DNA of 41,518 nt from Opitutaceae bacterium. Lineage in GTDB: Bacteria; Verrucomicrobiota; Verrucomicrobiia; Opitutales; Opitutaceae. Positions 10,320-18,498 of this stretch are shown here, in pieces (positions within the stretch are counted from its first letter, which is position 1; each line of letters starts with the position of its first letter). The notes beneath the pieces are model-generated. The model saw only the letters and a program-made list of their open reading frames with translations, searched no databases and was not told where the DNA came from. The stretch lies in contig JAGOJU010000027.1 of assembly GCA_017994935.1 (NCBI GenBank), forward strand, positions 1-41,518, read 5' to 3'. The translations under genes were made by a program, and so were the position numbers.

Positions 10320-11031
10320 CGGCTCCAGACCTGTCGATTGACGCCAGGGCCCTTGTCGAGGATGCATCAACCCGAATGGGCACAAGCTTGGCCGTCACCA
10401 GAGCCCTGCGCAGGCCAGGCTCGTGACGTCGCGCGATCTCAAGCGGCCGTTCGCTCCACTTTCCCTTCACCTTCTCCGGACGGGCGCGCTCCGAATCGTC
10501 GATGAAGACACCCGCCTCCGTCTCGTAGGCGAGCACCGCATGTCCCTGCCGGGTCTGTCCCTTGGCGTAATAGAGCAGCACACCCGCCCTGAAAACGCGC
10601 TGCCCCGTCGCGAAGAGCTCACGCGCGGCAACAACGCTTTCGATGAAGCAGCCGTTGGGAAGGACGGCGGCCGCGGAATCCGCCGCGCTTTCCGGAAGTT
10701 CCCTGAAACTGGAAAAACCCCGGTGAATCTCCGTCAGCATCGGCTGCAAGTGCGTCTTGTCGTGCTCGAGTTGGTTGGCATAGAGGGTGAGGCTCTGCGT
10801 GCCGTCGTGCGGCGTATAGAACCAGAGCATGTCATTGAACTCAAAAACCAGTGCGTAAGTGGTCTTTGGATACAGCGACGTGGCGCCCGTGTTCTCGATC
10901 TCTAGGACAAGGCTCCAGACATCGCGACCGAGCAGCATCCGGGCGCCGTTGACGGCTTCGAGATTCGAAGGGGTGGTCGCGGCCCTGGCGATCAGCGCCA
11001 CCAGCAGGACAAGGCAGACGATCTTTCGCAT
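10303..11031 (-). CDS. Secreted hypothetical protein, possible transglutaminase-like fold
   Basis: A 242-aa protein from the ATG at 11031. The MRKI... N-terminus with hydrophobic VCLVLLVALIARA looks like a signal peptide cleaved near residue 17. I recognise no family for certain. A Cys in LPNGCFIES, a His in GHAVLAYE and Asp residues in VFIDDS come in the order and local setting (Cys before a helix, His and Asp on adjacent strands) of transglutaminase-like/papain-fold hydrolases, so a periplasmic enzyme of that kind is possible. The frame continues upstream to 11166, but the signal peptide supports the start used. It lies 135 bases downstream of the LytTR gene and ends in a terminator-like hairpin, so it may belong to the regulator transcript. 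Confidence 0.65.
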   Translation of the reverse strand: MRKIVCLVLLVALIARAATTPSNLEAVNGARMLLGRDVWSLVLEIENTGATSLYPKTTYALVFEFNDMLWFYTPHDGTQSLTLYANQLEHDKTHLQPMLTEIHRGFSSFRELPESAADSAAAVLPNGCFIESVVAARELFATGQRVFRAGVLLYYAKGQTRQGHAVLAYETEAGVFIDDSERARPEKVKGKWSERPLEIARRHEPGLRRALVTAKLVPIRVDASSTRALASIDRSGAEPKAG

Positions 11032-11166
11032 GCCTCCATAACTCAGAAAGAGACCATCGGAGTTGCAGAAATGCGATGAACCGCCGCGAATCCGCGTCCG
11101 ATTGTCGGCCGAAATCGTTAGGCACCGGAGGCTGCTGCGCGAAAGCCCGCAATTGAGCCCACGCAC

Positions 11167-12003
11167 CTAACGCGCCTTGTCCATCACCGCCTGCATGCGT
11201 TCCTGATAGCCACGGCTGAGCCGGAGTTTCGTGCCATCGGCCAGGACCACCGCATACTCGCCCGCAAAGGCTGGTGTCAGTTTTCTCACCCGGTCGATGT
11301 TCACGATCGTGGACCGGTGAATGCGGACGAATCGCTCGGGATCGAGCCGGGATTCGAGTCGCGCCATGGTTTCGCGCAGGAGATGTGTCTTCCCGGCGAC
11401 ATGAAACTTCATGTAGTCGCCCTCCGCCTCAATCCAGTCGATCTCGTCAACCTTGAGAAAGAGGATTTCGCCTGACGACTTCAGCAGGATCCGGTCCGAC
11501 CGTGGTCCCGCATCCTGCGCGTCCTGCCCGGACAGGGAGTCCACCGCCGTCCTTTCCACATATTGAAGCAGCCGCGCAAGACGCGACGCCAGCGCCTCAG
11601 CATCGAGTCCGCGCAGGCCTGACTTCGCGCGCTGCACGGCGGCATGGAATCGCGCGTCCTCGTAGGGCTTGAGCACATAATCCACCGCGTGGACTTCAAA
11701 TGCCTTGATCGCGTGCTCGTCATAGGCCGTGACAAAAACAACCGCCGCCGGAGCAGCATCCCCTGACTGTCGCAACACCTCGAAGCCATCGAATCCCGGC
11801 ATCTGGACATCAAGAAACGCCATTTCCGGGCGCTCCCTTCGCATAAGCTCGACCGCCTCGATGCCATCCGCCGCCTCACCCACAATCTGGATTTCGGAGT
11901 CGCGCGAGAGCAGGAGCCTGACTCCCCGACGCGCCGCAGGCTCGTCATCGATGATCACGGCGCGCACGGGAGCGCGGAGCGAAGGTGTGGCGGGGGACGG
12001 CAT
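11167..12003 (-). CDS. LytTR-family response regulator
   Basis: A 278-aa regulator from the ATG at 12003. The receiver domain (about residues 13-130) has the acidic pair D19/D20, phosphoacceptor D65 (FLDVQMPG), T92 and K112 (LKPYEDA). The C-terminal LytTR DNA-binding domain (about 175-275) carries WIEAEGDYMKFH, FVRIHRSTIVN and LRLSRGYQ. LytTR regulators bind direct-repeat DNA sites near target promoters. The gene follows its kinase by 13 bases, so the two form an operon. An upstream open frame overlaps the kinase gene and is not expected to be coding. Targets are unknown; the exporter genes just downstream are plausible. Confidence 0.92.
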   Translation of the reverse strand: MPSPATPSLRAPVRAVIIDDEPAARRGVRLLLSRDSEIQIVGEAADGIEAVELMRRERPEMAFLDVQMPGFDGFEVLRQSGDAAPAAVVFVTAYDEHAIKAFEVHAVDYVLKPYEDARFHAAVQRAKSGLRGLDAEALASRLARLLQYVERTAVDSLSGQDAQDAGPRSDRILLKSSGEILFLKVDEIDWIEAEGDYMKFHVAGKTHLLRETMARLESRLDPERFVRIHRSTIVNIDRVRKLTPAFAGEYAVVLADGTKLRLSRGYQERMQAVMDKAR

Positions 12004-12016
12004 CAGCGGAGGTTGC

Positions 12017-13123
12017 TCAGGTTTTATAGGGAAAGCCGATGCGAATGGTGGTTCCCCGACCGGGCTCGCTCTCAACAAGGAACTCTCCGAATGCGCCGAA
12101 ACGTTTGAAGATGCGCTCGCGCGTGCTGGACAATCCAATGCCGCCGGACCGGCCCATCGGACGCTCCGCTGCGGAAAATCCGCAGCCGTCGTCCCTCACC
12201 TCGACACGCACACAGCCATCCACCACGCGCCCGGTCAGGGTCACCGTCCCGGGTCGCGTCAAAGGCGCAATGCCGTGAAGGATGGCATTCTCGACCAGAG
12301 GCTGGAGAAGGAGATTGGGCATTTTTGCATCGAGCACGGGCGCCTCGAAGTCCGTTGTGACCGTGAGCCTGTCGGCAAAACGGACCTTCTGGATGCCGAC
12401 GTAGCGATCGATGAACTCCAGTTCCTGCCGGAGTGTGACTTCCGGGACATGTCCAAGTTCGAGCGACATCCTCAGCAGCGAACTCAGCCGTGCGAGGAGG
12501 GTGACAGCGTCGTCGTTCCGGCCTTCGCGCACGAGCACGGAGATCGTGTTCATGGTGTTGAACAGGAAATGAGGCTGCAGCTGCTGCTTGAGCGCCTTGA
12601 GCTCCGTTTCCACCAGGCGTGATTCCAGCTGCGCCGCCTTGAGTTCCTCGCTCTTGAAGCGGCGGTAGTATTCCAGTGAATACCCGGCCCCCAGCACCGC
12701 CCAATAGTAGGTCGCATCGATCAGGTTCCGCCCGTAGAAATTGTTTCGCGCCATCATCCAGAAATCCTCCATGGATCCCGAATCGAGCGAAAGGAGCACC
12801 ACCGTGCGCCCCAGGTAGTAGCCGACCATGACAAGAAGGGACGCCACCAGATGGAAGCCCACCCCCGCCACCCAGCCGCCCGACCGCAGCGGGACACGGA
12901 TCCTGAGCCAGAGCACCAGCGGGGCCAGGATCGCCCAGAAGAGCGCGCGGGCGTACTGCGCCACGGCCACGTCCACAAAGGCCACCTCCATTTGGGAGAC
13001 CTTGAGGTTGAAGTAGACCTCGACAGACAAGGCCAGACCGATCAGTGCCCAGATGCCGAGGGCCACCAGCCATTTGACAGTCGATTTGTGCAGAAAGGGG
13101 GAAGATTCAGGAAATGAACGCAT
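12017..13123 (-). CDS. LytS/YehU-type sensor histidine kinase
   Basis: A 368-aa kinase from the ATG at 13123. Four membrane helices (about residues 17-37, 58-74, 86-110 and 133-150) lead into a short coiled coil (155-180). The His_kinase domain follows, with LKQQLQPHFLFNTMN (phospho-His likely H185), and then an HATPase_c domain with NLLLQPLVENAILHG (N box) and VRDDGCGF and GIGLSSTRER (G boxes). It lacks a large extracytoplasmic sensor, so the signal is probably sensed in or near the membrane. It pairs with the LytTR regulator downstream. The frame is open to 13546, but the extra N-terminal part is low in family character and overlaps a repeat, so I rejected it. Confidence 0.9.
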   Translation of the reverse strand: MRSFPESSPFLHKSTVKWLVALGIWALIGLALSVEVYFNLKVSQMEVAFVDVAVAQYARALFWAILAPLVLWLRIRVPLRSGGWVAGVGFHLVASLLVMVGYYLGRTVVLLSLDSGSMEDFWMMARNNFYGRNLIDATYYWAVLGAGYSLEYYRRFKSEELKAAQLESRLVETELKALKQQLQPHFLFNTMNTISVLVREGRNDDAVTLLARLSSLLRMSLELGHVPEVTLRQELEFIDRYVGIQKVRFADRLTVTTDFEAPVLDAKMPNLLLQPLVENAILHGIAPLTRPGTVTLTGRVVDGCVRVEVRDDGCGFSAAERPMGRSGGIGLSSTRERIFKRFGAFGEFLVESEPGRGTTIRIGFPYKT

Positions 13124-13240
13124 GATCCACGGTCCGAATGAAGTCCCCATCGACAGATGAGCTGATATTTGCGCCGAACCAGCCCGGGAACGCGACGGGA
13201 AAATGCGACGCCCGATCAGGATTCGCACCCCATTGGCACC

Positions 13241-13274
13241 GCCCCCCACGGGAGGGCCACGCTTCATCGTGCCC
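13241..13274 (-). repeat. Dispersed palindromic (REP-like) repeat, copy A
   Basis: The segment carries GGCCACGCTTCATCGTGCCC, preceded by a CCCCCCACGGGA arm. It matches the other three copies on the strand-flipped core GGCACGAYGAAGCGTGCC with one stem mismatch. The stem encloses a CTTCAT loop. It lies between divergent genes, as REP elements usually do. Confidence 0.65.
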
Positions 13275-13575
13275 TGCATTGGCGAAGGCGTCTTCGTTAC
13301 AAGCCTCACATCCGAGGTCGAAGCACGCTTCTCGCGAAGGAGGAGAATTGCCCAACCCACAGGGCTCTGGCAGGAAACTTGCGTGAACGTTGCCGGACTG
13401 CCCATCCGAAGGGACCGAGACGAATTCGCGGCTTCTTGCCGTGCCCGGCGCATCCGACGCCGTGTCCCGTTCAGCTCGATTCTGCAGGAAGATCGCCGCA
13501 ACCCTTGGCGGATCACCGGCGGGCCGCCGCCACCTTGGAGCGACAAACCGACGGACTTAGACCCTGATTCAGGGC

Positions 13576-13596
13576 TTGATTCTTAATAATTATCAA
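13576..13596 (+). promoter_or_regulatory. 21-bp dyad operator, symporter copy
   Basis: TTGAT and ATCAA arms flank an AT-rich centre containing TTAATAA, and 8 of 10 base pairs are symmetric. The same site, matching at 17 of 21 positions including an unbroken ATAATTATCAA, lies at 16330-16350 before the isomerase-like gene. It ends 46 bases before the symporter ATG. A dimeric repressor or activator site is inferred; the regulator is not in the window. Confidence 0.6.
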
Positions 13597-13642
13597 CCTG
13601 ACTTCAGCGTGCCCCGCCTTCCCGGGACATCCTGCACTCCCC

Positions 13643-15391
13643 ATGACCCCCTACGACTACGCTGTCCTTGCCTTTTATTTCGCCTACATGGTCGCCATCA
13701 GCTGGGTCTTCAGGCGGTTCGTGACCAATGTCAGCGACTACTTCCGGGGAGGCGGAAAGGCAGTCTGGTGGATGGTGGGCGGCTCGGCGTTCATGATGGC
13801 ATTCAGCGCATGGACCTTCACAGGGGCCGCCAGCAAGGCCTACACCGACGGATGGCCCATCACCGCCATCTATGTCGCCAACGCGATCGGTTTCTTCCTC
13901 AACGCCCTCTACTTCGCACCGCGCTTCCGCCAGCTGCGCGTCATCACGTCGGTCGAGGCGATACGCCAGCGTTTCGGTCGCGCCAGCGAACAGGTGTTCA
14001 TGTGGCTTCAGATTCCGCTGAGCACGCTCCAATCCGCGATCCATCTCAACGCGCTCGGCGTGTTCTTCTCCGCAGTCTTCGGGCTCGATCTGGTCGGCAC
14101 CATGGTTGTCATCGGTCTCGTGGTGCTTGTGATCGCGCTCCTCGGCGGAAGCTGGGCGGTGCTCGCGGGCGATTTCATCCAGGTGCTGATTCTCATGCCC
14201 GTGTGCCTGGCCGTGACGGTGCTGGCGCTGGCACGCGTCGCGGGACTGGACGGATTTGTCGCCCGCCTGCCCGCAGCCCATCTCGATTTTTCGCAGATCT
14301 TCACAAAGGAATTCCTGGGCCTGTGGTGCCTGGCGATGATCTTCAAGCAGATCACGAGCACCAACAATCTCTTCGAGGCCAGCCGCTATCTCGCCGTCAA
14401 GGACAGCCGCCACGCCCGATGGGCGGGTTTCCTCGGCGCCTTCCTGTTCCTCGTCGGAATCGCCATCTGGTTCATCCCTCCGATGGCGGCCAGGATCCTC
14501 TGGCCCAGTCTTCACGGGCTGTTCCCTTCACTGCAGAATCCCGAGGAGGCCTCGTTCATCGCCATCTCCCAGGAGGTGATGCCTGTGGGCATGATGGGAC
14601 TCCTCGTCAGCGGCATCTTCGCCGCAACCATGTCCAGCATGGACGCCGGTCTGAACAAGAATGCCGGCATCTTCATCAAGAACTTCTACCAGCCGTACAT
14701 GAAGCCCCAAGCTGACGAGCCGCACATGCTCCGCGTGGGGCGCTGGACGACCATCGCGCTCGGAATCATCGTGATCATCGTCGCGGTGCGCATGACTGAA
14801 CTCAAGGGACTCGGACTCTTCCTCATGATGCAGCGCGTGAGCATTCTGGTGGGGGTACCGGTGACCGTGCCGCTCCTCCTCGGATTTCTGGTCAAGAACA
14901 CCCCACCCTGGTCGGCGTGGAGCACGGTCATCGTGGGATTCCTTGGCTCGTTGTTTGTCAGCAGTTTCTTCACTCCGGAATGGGGAGCCAGCCTGCTCGG
15001 ACTCGAAGCGCCCCTCGACGCGGCATCGCGCGAGTACTGGATCCAGGGTTTCCAGTTCTTCGCGAATGTCATCCTCGCCTCAGCATGGTTCCTGGGAACA
15101 AAACTCTTCTGGAATCAAACCTCTGCGACCTTCAAGACGGAGATCCTCACGTTCTTCACGCGCATGAACACTCCCATCGATTTTGAGAAGGAGGAAGGTG
15201 TGGGCGCGGCAAACGACGGACGCCAGCAGTCGGCGGTCGGCTGGCTGACCCTGGCCTATGCGGCATTTGTTCTCCTGCTCGCCTTTATCCCGAATCCGCC
15301 ACTCGGTCGCCTCGCCTTCGTCGGATGCGGCCTTCTGGTCGCTCTCGTCGGCCTTGCCCTCGTCCTGAAATCGAGGTCAGCGACACCCTGA
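13643..15391 (+). CDS. Sodium:solute symporter (SSS family)
   Basis: A 582-aa polytopic protein with about 14-15 membrane helices. The N-terminus has NVSDYFRGGGKAVWW and the sodium-site region FSAWTFTGAASKAY, and the signature GIFAATMSSMDAGLNKNAGIF lies near residues 326-346. These mark the SSS (SLC5-type) family, which couples inward sodium flow to uptake of sugars, uronates or similar organic solutes. It is longer than short family members because of extra C-terminal helices. It shares an upstream dyad with the isomerase-like gene, and downstream genes encode polysaccharide cleavage and sugar metabolism, so import of a lyase product is the likely role. The exact solute is not readable from sequence. 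Confidence 0.92.
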   Translation: MTPYDYAVLAFYFAYMVAISWVFRRFVTNVSDYFRGGGKAVWWMVGGSAFMMAFSAWTFTGAASKAYTDGWPITAIYVANAIGFFLNALYFAPRFRQLRVITSVEAIRQRFGRASEQVFMWLQIPLSTLQSAIHLNALGVFFSAVFGLDLVGTMVVIGLVVLVIALLGGSWAVLAGDFIQVLILMPVCLAVTVLALARVAGLDGFVARLPAAHLDFSQIFTKEFLGLWCLAMIFKQITSTNNLFEASRYLAVKDSRHARWAGFLGAFLFLVGIAIWFIPPMAARILWPSLHGLFPSLQNPEEASFIAISQEVMPVGMMGLLVSGIFAATMSSMDAGLNKNAGIFIKNFYQPYMKPQADEPHMLRVGRWTTIALGIIVIIVAVRMTELKGLGLFLMMQRVSILVGVPVTVPLLLGFLVKNTPPWSAWSTVIVGFLGSLFVSSFFTPEWGASLLGLEAPLDAASREYWIQGFQFFANVILASAWFLGTKLFWNQTSATFKTEILTFFTRMNTPIDFEKEEGVGAANDGRQQSAVGWLTLAYAAFVLLLAFIPNPPLGRLAFVGCGLLVALVGLALVLKSRSATP

Positions 15392-15470
15392 TCGGACTAC
15401 AGCATGCCGGCGGCGCGTCCAACATCCCGTTTGGCAAATGGAAAAGGCATCCGCCTCCCCAAAAAACACG

Positions 15471-15905
15471 CTACTCACTCGATTGCCTGGAGATCGCCGG
15501 AGTCGTCGAGACCTGCCTCCTAAAATTCACGCAAGTAAGACCGGAACGATCCTCGAAAGCCTCATCGTCGTCGCCGACCAAGGCAAATCCCCCTTTCATG
15601 GCTGTGGCGGCAATCCATCCGTCGTTCTCGCCCATGCGCCGGACCGAACGGCTTTGCATGAGGGCAACCCTTTCGGCAATTTCCTGGCCCAGGCCTATAA
15701 TGCGGAAACGAGCACGAAGTTCGCGGGCAAGTTCAATCGGATCAGCCGCGTGTTCGAGAATCTCAGCATGGGCGACGATCGAAAGATGGACCCGTGCTCG
15801 CCCTGGGAGGTCACCCAGATACCGAGTCGCCTGTCCCGCGTTTCCAGCCGTTTGCTCGCGCAAGAACGGAATGACAATGGAGGAGTCCAGAAGGTACCCG
15901 CTCAT
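15471..15905 (-). CDS. PIN-domain toxin (VapC-like) of an RHH/PIN pair
   Basis: A 144-aa PIN protein. The acidic residues expected for the metal site are present: D7 (YLLDSSIVI), E48 (AHAEILEH), D95 (GENDGWIAA) and D112 or D113 (VGDDDEAF). PIN toxins are ribonucleases that cut tRNA or rRNA when freed from the antitoxin. The ATG overlaps the antitoxin stop (ATGA, 15905-15902), so translation is coupled. The pair points against the surrounding carbohydrate genes and lies between the symporter and the isomerase-like gene. The domain appears intact. Confidence 0.9.
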   Translation of the reverse strand: MSGYLLDSSIVIPFLREQTAGNAGQATRYLGDLPGRARVHLSIVAHAEILEHAADPIELARELRARFRIIGLGQEIAERVALMQSRSVRRMGENDGWIAATAMKGGFALVGDDDEAFEDRSGLTCVNFRRQVSTTPAISRQSSE

Positions 15906-16090
15906 CCGGCGCGCATCAGCCTGCGGCCTCTGAGCGACTCTCCCCACTTGCAAAGGTCGTCCACCGTTTCCACAGGTTCTTCGAGCAGGCGGGCGCGAAC
16001 GTAGGCCGACTTTTTCATGCGTTGCTGCTTCGCACGCCGCTGGAGGTTGCGGTGCTGCTCATCGGTGAGGCGGATCGTGATTTGCGGCAT
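15902..16090 (-). CDS. Ribbon-helix-helix antitoxin
   Basis: A 62-aa protein. The N-terminal MPQITIRLTDEQHRNL strand-helix with a following KKSAYVRARLLEE helix is the ribbon-helix-helix DNA-binding plan, and the C-terminal half (ETVDDLCKWGESLRG) would wrap the toxin. I chose the ATG at 16090 because it starts the beta strand exactly and lies in a 22-bp dyad; the longer open frame to 16321 has no family character. It neutralises the PIN toxin encoded next and probably represses its own promoter. Confidence 0.87.
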   Translation of the reverse strand: MPQITIRLTDEQHRNLQRRAKQQRMKKSAYVRARLLEEPVETVDDLCKWGESLRGRRLMRAG

Positions 16091-16111
16091 TGACTTACAA
16101 TTGCATGTCAA
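16090..16111 (-). promoter_or_regulatory. 22-bp dyad over the antitoxin start, probable autoregulatory operator
   Basis: TTGAC and GTCAA arms flank a CAATTG centre, with 9 of 11 base pairs symmetric. The first base of the dyad is the A of the antitoxin start codon (read on the minus strand), and a TTGACA-like sequence lies in the distal arm. RHH antitoxins typically bind such sites. The site is seen; the binding is inferred. Confidence 0.6.
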
Positions 16112-16329
16112 TCGGAAGGGATCATGGTCGTTGCCATCGCATCTTTTCCATTGTTCTTCCGTTTCTTCAGTGCCGGATTTCCCCTGGAATTGTGGGTTGT
16201 CCGAAGAGGTATGGGCACGCCATCCACTCAATGAGTCGGGGAGGATTGGAGGTGCCTGGAGGCTGGACTCCAAACCCAGGGACATAAAAAGGTTGTGGGA
16301 GCCATTCTCTGCGTCTCGCAAATCGGACC

Positions 16330-16350
16330 TTGCTTATTTATAATTATCAA
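16330..16350 (+). promoter_or_regulatory. 21-bp dyad operator with TATAAT box, isomerase copy
   Basis: The dyad begins TTGC and ends ATCAA, with 7 of 10 base pairs symmetric, and matches the site at 13576-13596. It contains a perfect TATAAT (16339-16344). The first usable start codon (GTG 16360) is only 9 bases beyond the dyad, so a transcript starting about 7 bases after the -10 box would have an almost absent leader. Confidence 0.6.
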
Positions 16351-16359
16351 GCTGGGCTT

Positions 16360-17463
16360 GTGCATCCCTTTCTCCCCTTGAACGACAACCGCGGAAAACT
16401 CGTCCTGCTTCCCGCCAACCGCGTCTGGCGGACCTATCGCGGCGGTCGGATGCTGGATGCCCTCGCCGGGGTACCGGCGCCCGCGGACGGGGCGTTTCCC
16501 GAGGACTGGATCGCCTCCACCACCCGCGCGGTCAATGTCGGCCGCGAATCCGTCGATGAGGGCATCTCACGGGTGCTGATCGACGGTCACACGCGGATTT
16601 TCACCGAGCTGCTGGCCAGCGACCCCGGTTATTTTCTCGGCGACGCGCATACGGCCCGCTTCGGCAATGACCTGCGCCTTCTGGTCAAATACCTCGATCC
16701 CTCCATCCGGCTTCATTTTCAGGTCCACCCTACCGCCCATTTCGCGCGACAGTTCCTCGCCTCGGCCTCCGGCAAGACCGAGGCCTATCACGTTCTCGCC
16801 ACCCGGCCCGAAATCGCCGAACCGTATCTCTATCTCGGCTTCCAGCGGCCGCCGGCTCGGGATGCCTTGAGCGACATGATCGAGCGGCAGGACATCAGGG
16901 CCATCGAGGCCTGCTTCGACAAGGTGCCCGTGAAGCCGGGCGACACCTTCATCGTGCCCGGTGGTGTTCCGCACGCCCTCGGCGAAGGCATTTTTCTCGT
17001 CGAAATCCAGGAACCGAGCGATCTGGTGGTGCGCTTCGAATTCGAGCGCGGCGGACAGGTCCTCCCCGAGAGCGCGCGCTTCATGAACCGCGGCCTGCCC
17101 TTCTGCCTCGACATCTTTGACCTGACGCCGCGCCCCCTCGCCACCGTGCTGGATCAGCAGCGCTGCCTCCCCCGCCGCCTGCGGACTTTCGGCTCCGGCT
17201 CATGGCAGGACCATCTGATCGGCCCGCAGCATACTCCCTGTTTCTCGGTCGAGAAATTCCAACTCGCCGAACCGGTGACGCTCGAAAGCAACCGTGCAGC
17301 CATCCATCTGGTCACCTCTGGCGGGTGCACCTACGCCACGAACAGCGACTCGCAATCCCTGCACGCCTTCGACAAGGTTTTTATTCCCGCCGGAATCGGT
17401 CCGCTGACACTCACTCCAAGGACCCGCGCAGAGATCCTGATCTGCCATCCGCCGGCCCCCTGA
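16360..17463 (+). CDS. Class I mannose-6-phosphate isomerase-like protein
   Basis: A 367-aa protein from GTG 16360. Cupin metal ligands of type I phosphomannose isomerases are in place: Q121 and H123 (FQVHPTAH), E141 (GKTEAYHVL) and H205 (GGVPHALGEG), with the active-site R225 in DLVVRFEFE. The family interconverts mannose-6-phosphate and fructose-6-phosphate using zinc. A TTG at 16330 is in frame but lies inside the dyad and TATAAT box, so I rejected it. The dehydrogenase gene follows after 15 bases. In this locus the true substrate could be another hexose or uronate derivative; the family is sure, the exact sugar is not. Confidence 0.85.
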   Translation: MHPFLPLNDNRGKLVLLPANRVWRTYRGGRMLDALAGVPAPADGAFPEDWIASTTRAVNVGRESVDEGISRVLIDGHTRIFTELLASDPGYFLGDAHTARFGNDLRLLVKYLDPSIRLHFQVHPTAHFARQFLASASGKTEAYHVLATRPEIAEPYLYLGFQRPPARDALSDMIERQDIRAIEACFDKVPVKPGDTFIVPGGVPHALGEGIFLVEIQEPSDLVVRFEFERGGQVLPESARFMNRGLPFCLDIFDLTPRPLATVLDQQRCLPRRLRTFGSGSWQDHLIGPQHTPCFSVEKFQLAEPVTLESNRAAIHLVTSGGCTYATNSDSQSLHAFDKVFIPAGIGPLTLTPRTRAEILICHPPAP

Positions 17464-17478
17464 TACTGTCCCACCTCC

Positions 17479-18483
17479 ATGCCAAAACCCTCCTCGCTGC
17501 TTGCGGCCCTGACTCCCGTCGAGTTTCGCGACTTTCTCCCGGAACCGCTGCTCGGCAGCGTTCAGTCGATCGCCGGGCGTTACCGCACCTGCGATTCAAG
17601 GGAACTCGATGGCGCCGGCCTGGAACGCCTCCTGAACGACGTCCAGCCGGAGATCCTCCTGGCCGCATGGCGAACACCTCTTCTCCCTGAACGCCTTCCT
17701 CCAAGCCTGCGTTATGTCTGCTACCTGTGCGGCTCCGTGAAGAAGCTCATCTCACGGCAACACCTCGAAAACGGCCTGCTGGTCACCAACTGGGGCGGCT
17801 CCATCAGCCGGGTCGTCGCCGAATGGGCCCTTTTCCACGTCCTCTCCGGCCTGCGCAAGGCCACGGATTGGACGTTCGTCATGCACCTGGAGGGAGGCTG
17901 GAAGGATGGCGACACCGAAACCGCATCGCTCTTCGGACGCCGGATCGGCCTGCACGGATTCGGACCCGTCGCCCGCGAATTCATCAAGCTGGTCAAACCC
18001 TTCGCCCCTCAAATCTCCGTCTTCGCTCCCGATCTGGACACGAAATCTGCACCGGCATTCGGAGTCGCCTCAGCCAACTCCCTCGAGGCACTCTTCAGTG
18101 AAAACGACATCATCGTGGAAGCAGCCCCCCTGATTCCCGCCACCACAGGCATCATCACGGAGAAACTCCTCCGCTCCCTCAGGCCTGGCAGCGTCTTCGT
18201 CAACGTGGGCCGCGGCGCCGTGGTCGACGAGGCGGCCCTCCTGCGTGTCGCTCGCGAGGGGAAGATCCAGATCTGCCTGGATGTCTTCACGGACGAACCG
18301 CTGCCGAAGGACTCGGGATTCAGGGGACTCCGCAACGTGACGCTCACTCCGCACATCAGCGGCCCGACAACGGACCGTCGTCGCGACGCCGGTGCCTTCG
18401 CTGTCGCCAATCTCCAGGCCTACGCTGCAGGAGCTCCGTTGTCCGCAGTCGTGTCCACAGTCGTTTTCGATCGTTCCTCCTGA
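17479..18483 (+). CDS. D-isomer-specific 2-hydroxyacid dehydrogenase
   Basis: A 334-aa NAD(P)-dependent dehydrogenase. The Rossmann motif is GLHGFG (residues 157-162), after GRRI. The catalytic arginine is R245 (NVGRGAVVDE), the glutamate E273 (FTDEPLP) and the histidine H292 (TPHISGPT), which together are the triad of the family (phosphoglycerate, glycerate and related 2-hydroxyacid dehydrogenases). The first ~100 residues form the substrate domain. It lies between the isomerase-like and DUF2264 genes with 15-base gaps on both sides, so cotranscription is likely. It may reduce or oxidise an intermediate of sugar-acid breakdown; the substrate is an inference from context. Confidence 0.9.
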   Translation: MPKPSSLLAALTPVEFRDFLPEPLLGSVQSIAGRYRTCDSRELDGAGLERLLNDVQPEILLAAWRTPLLPERLPPSLRYVCYLCGSVKKLISRQHLENGLLVTNWGGSISRVVAEWALFHVLSGLRKATDWTFVMHLEGGWKDGDTETASLFGRRIGLHGFGPVAREFIKLVKPFAPQISVFAPDLDTKSAPAFGVASANSLEALFSENDIIVEAAPLIPATTGIITEKLLRSLRPGSVFVNVGRGAVVDEAALLRVAREGKIQICLDVFTDEPLPKDSGFRGLRNVTLTPHISGPTTDRRRDAGAFAVANLQAYAAGAPLSAVVSTVVFDRSS

Positions 18484-18498
18484 TCGGAAAAGTCCGCA

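Larger units (their letters stand above)
13124..13642. other. Divergent intergenic region, kinase / symporter
   Basis: About 520 bases with no gene I can support; the overlapping short frames are Arg/Pro-rich noise. It holds one copy of the dispersed palindromic repeat (13241-13274) and the dyad at 13576-13596. The last 70 bases before the symporter start turn AT-rich and are the likely symporter promoter. I looked for a riboswitch-like fold and saw nothing I can name. Confidence 0.5.

Noticed and set aside
12072..13073. A 333-aa minus-strand open frame in another frame
   Set aside because: It overlaps the histidine kinase gene, whose motifs are clear, and lacks any of its own.
13124..13642. 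Possible riboswitch before the symporter
   Set aside because: I could not match any known riboswitch consensus; only the dyad and the repeat are supportable.
13604..14515. A 303-aa minus-strand open frame
   Set aside because: It is antisense to the symporter gene and rich in Glu/Asp/His from mirrored codons.
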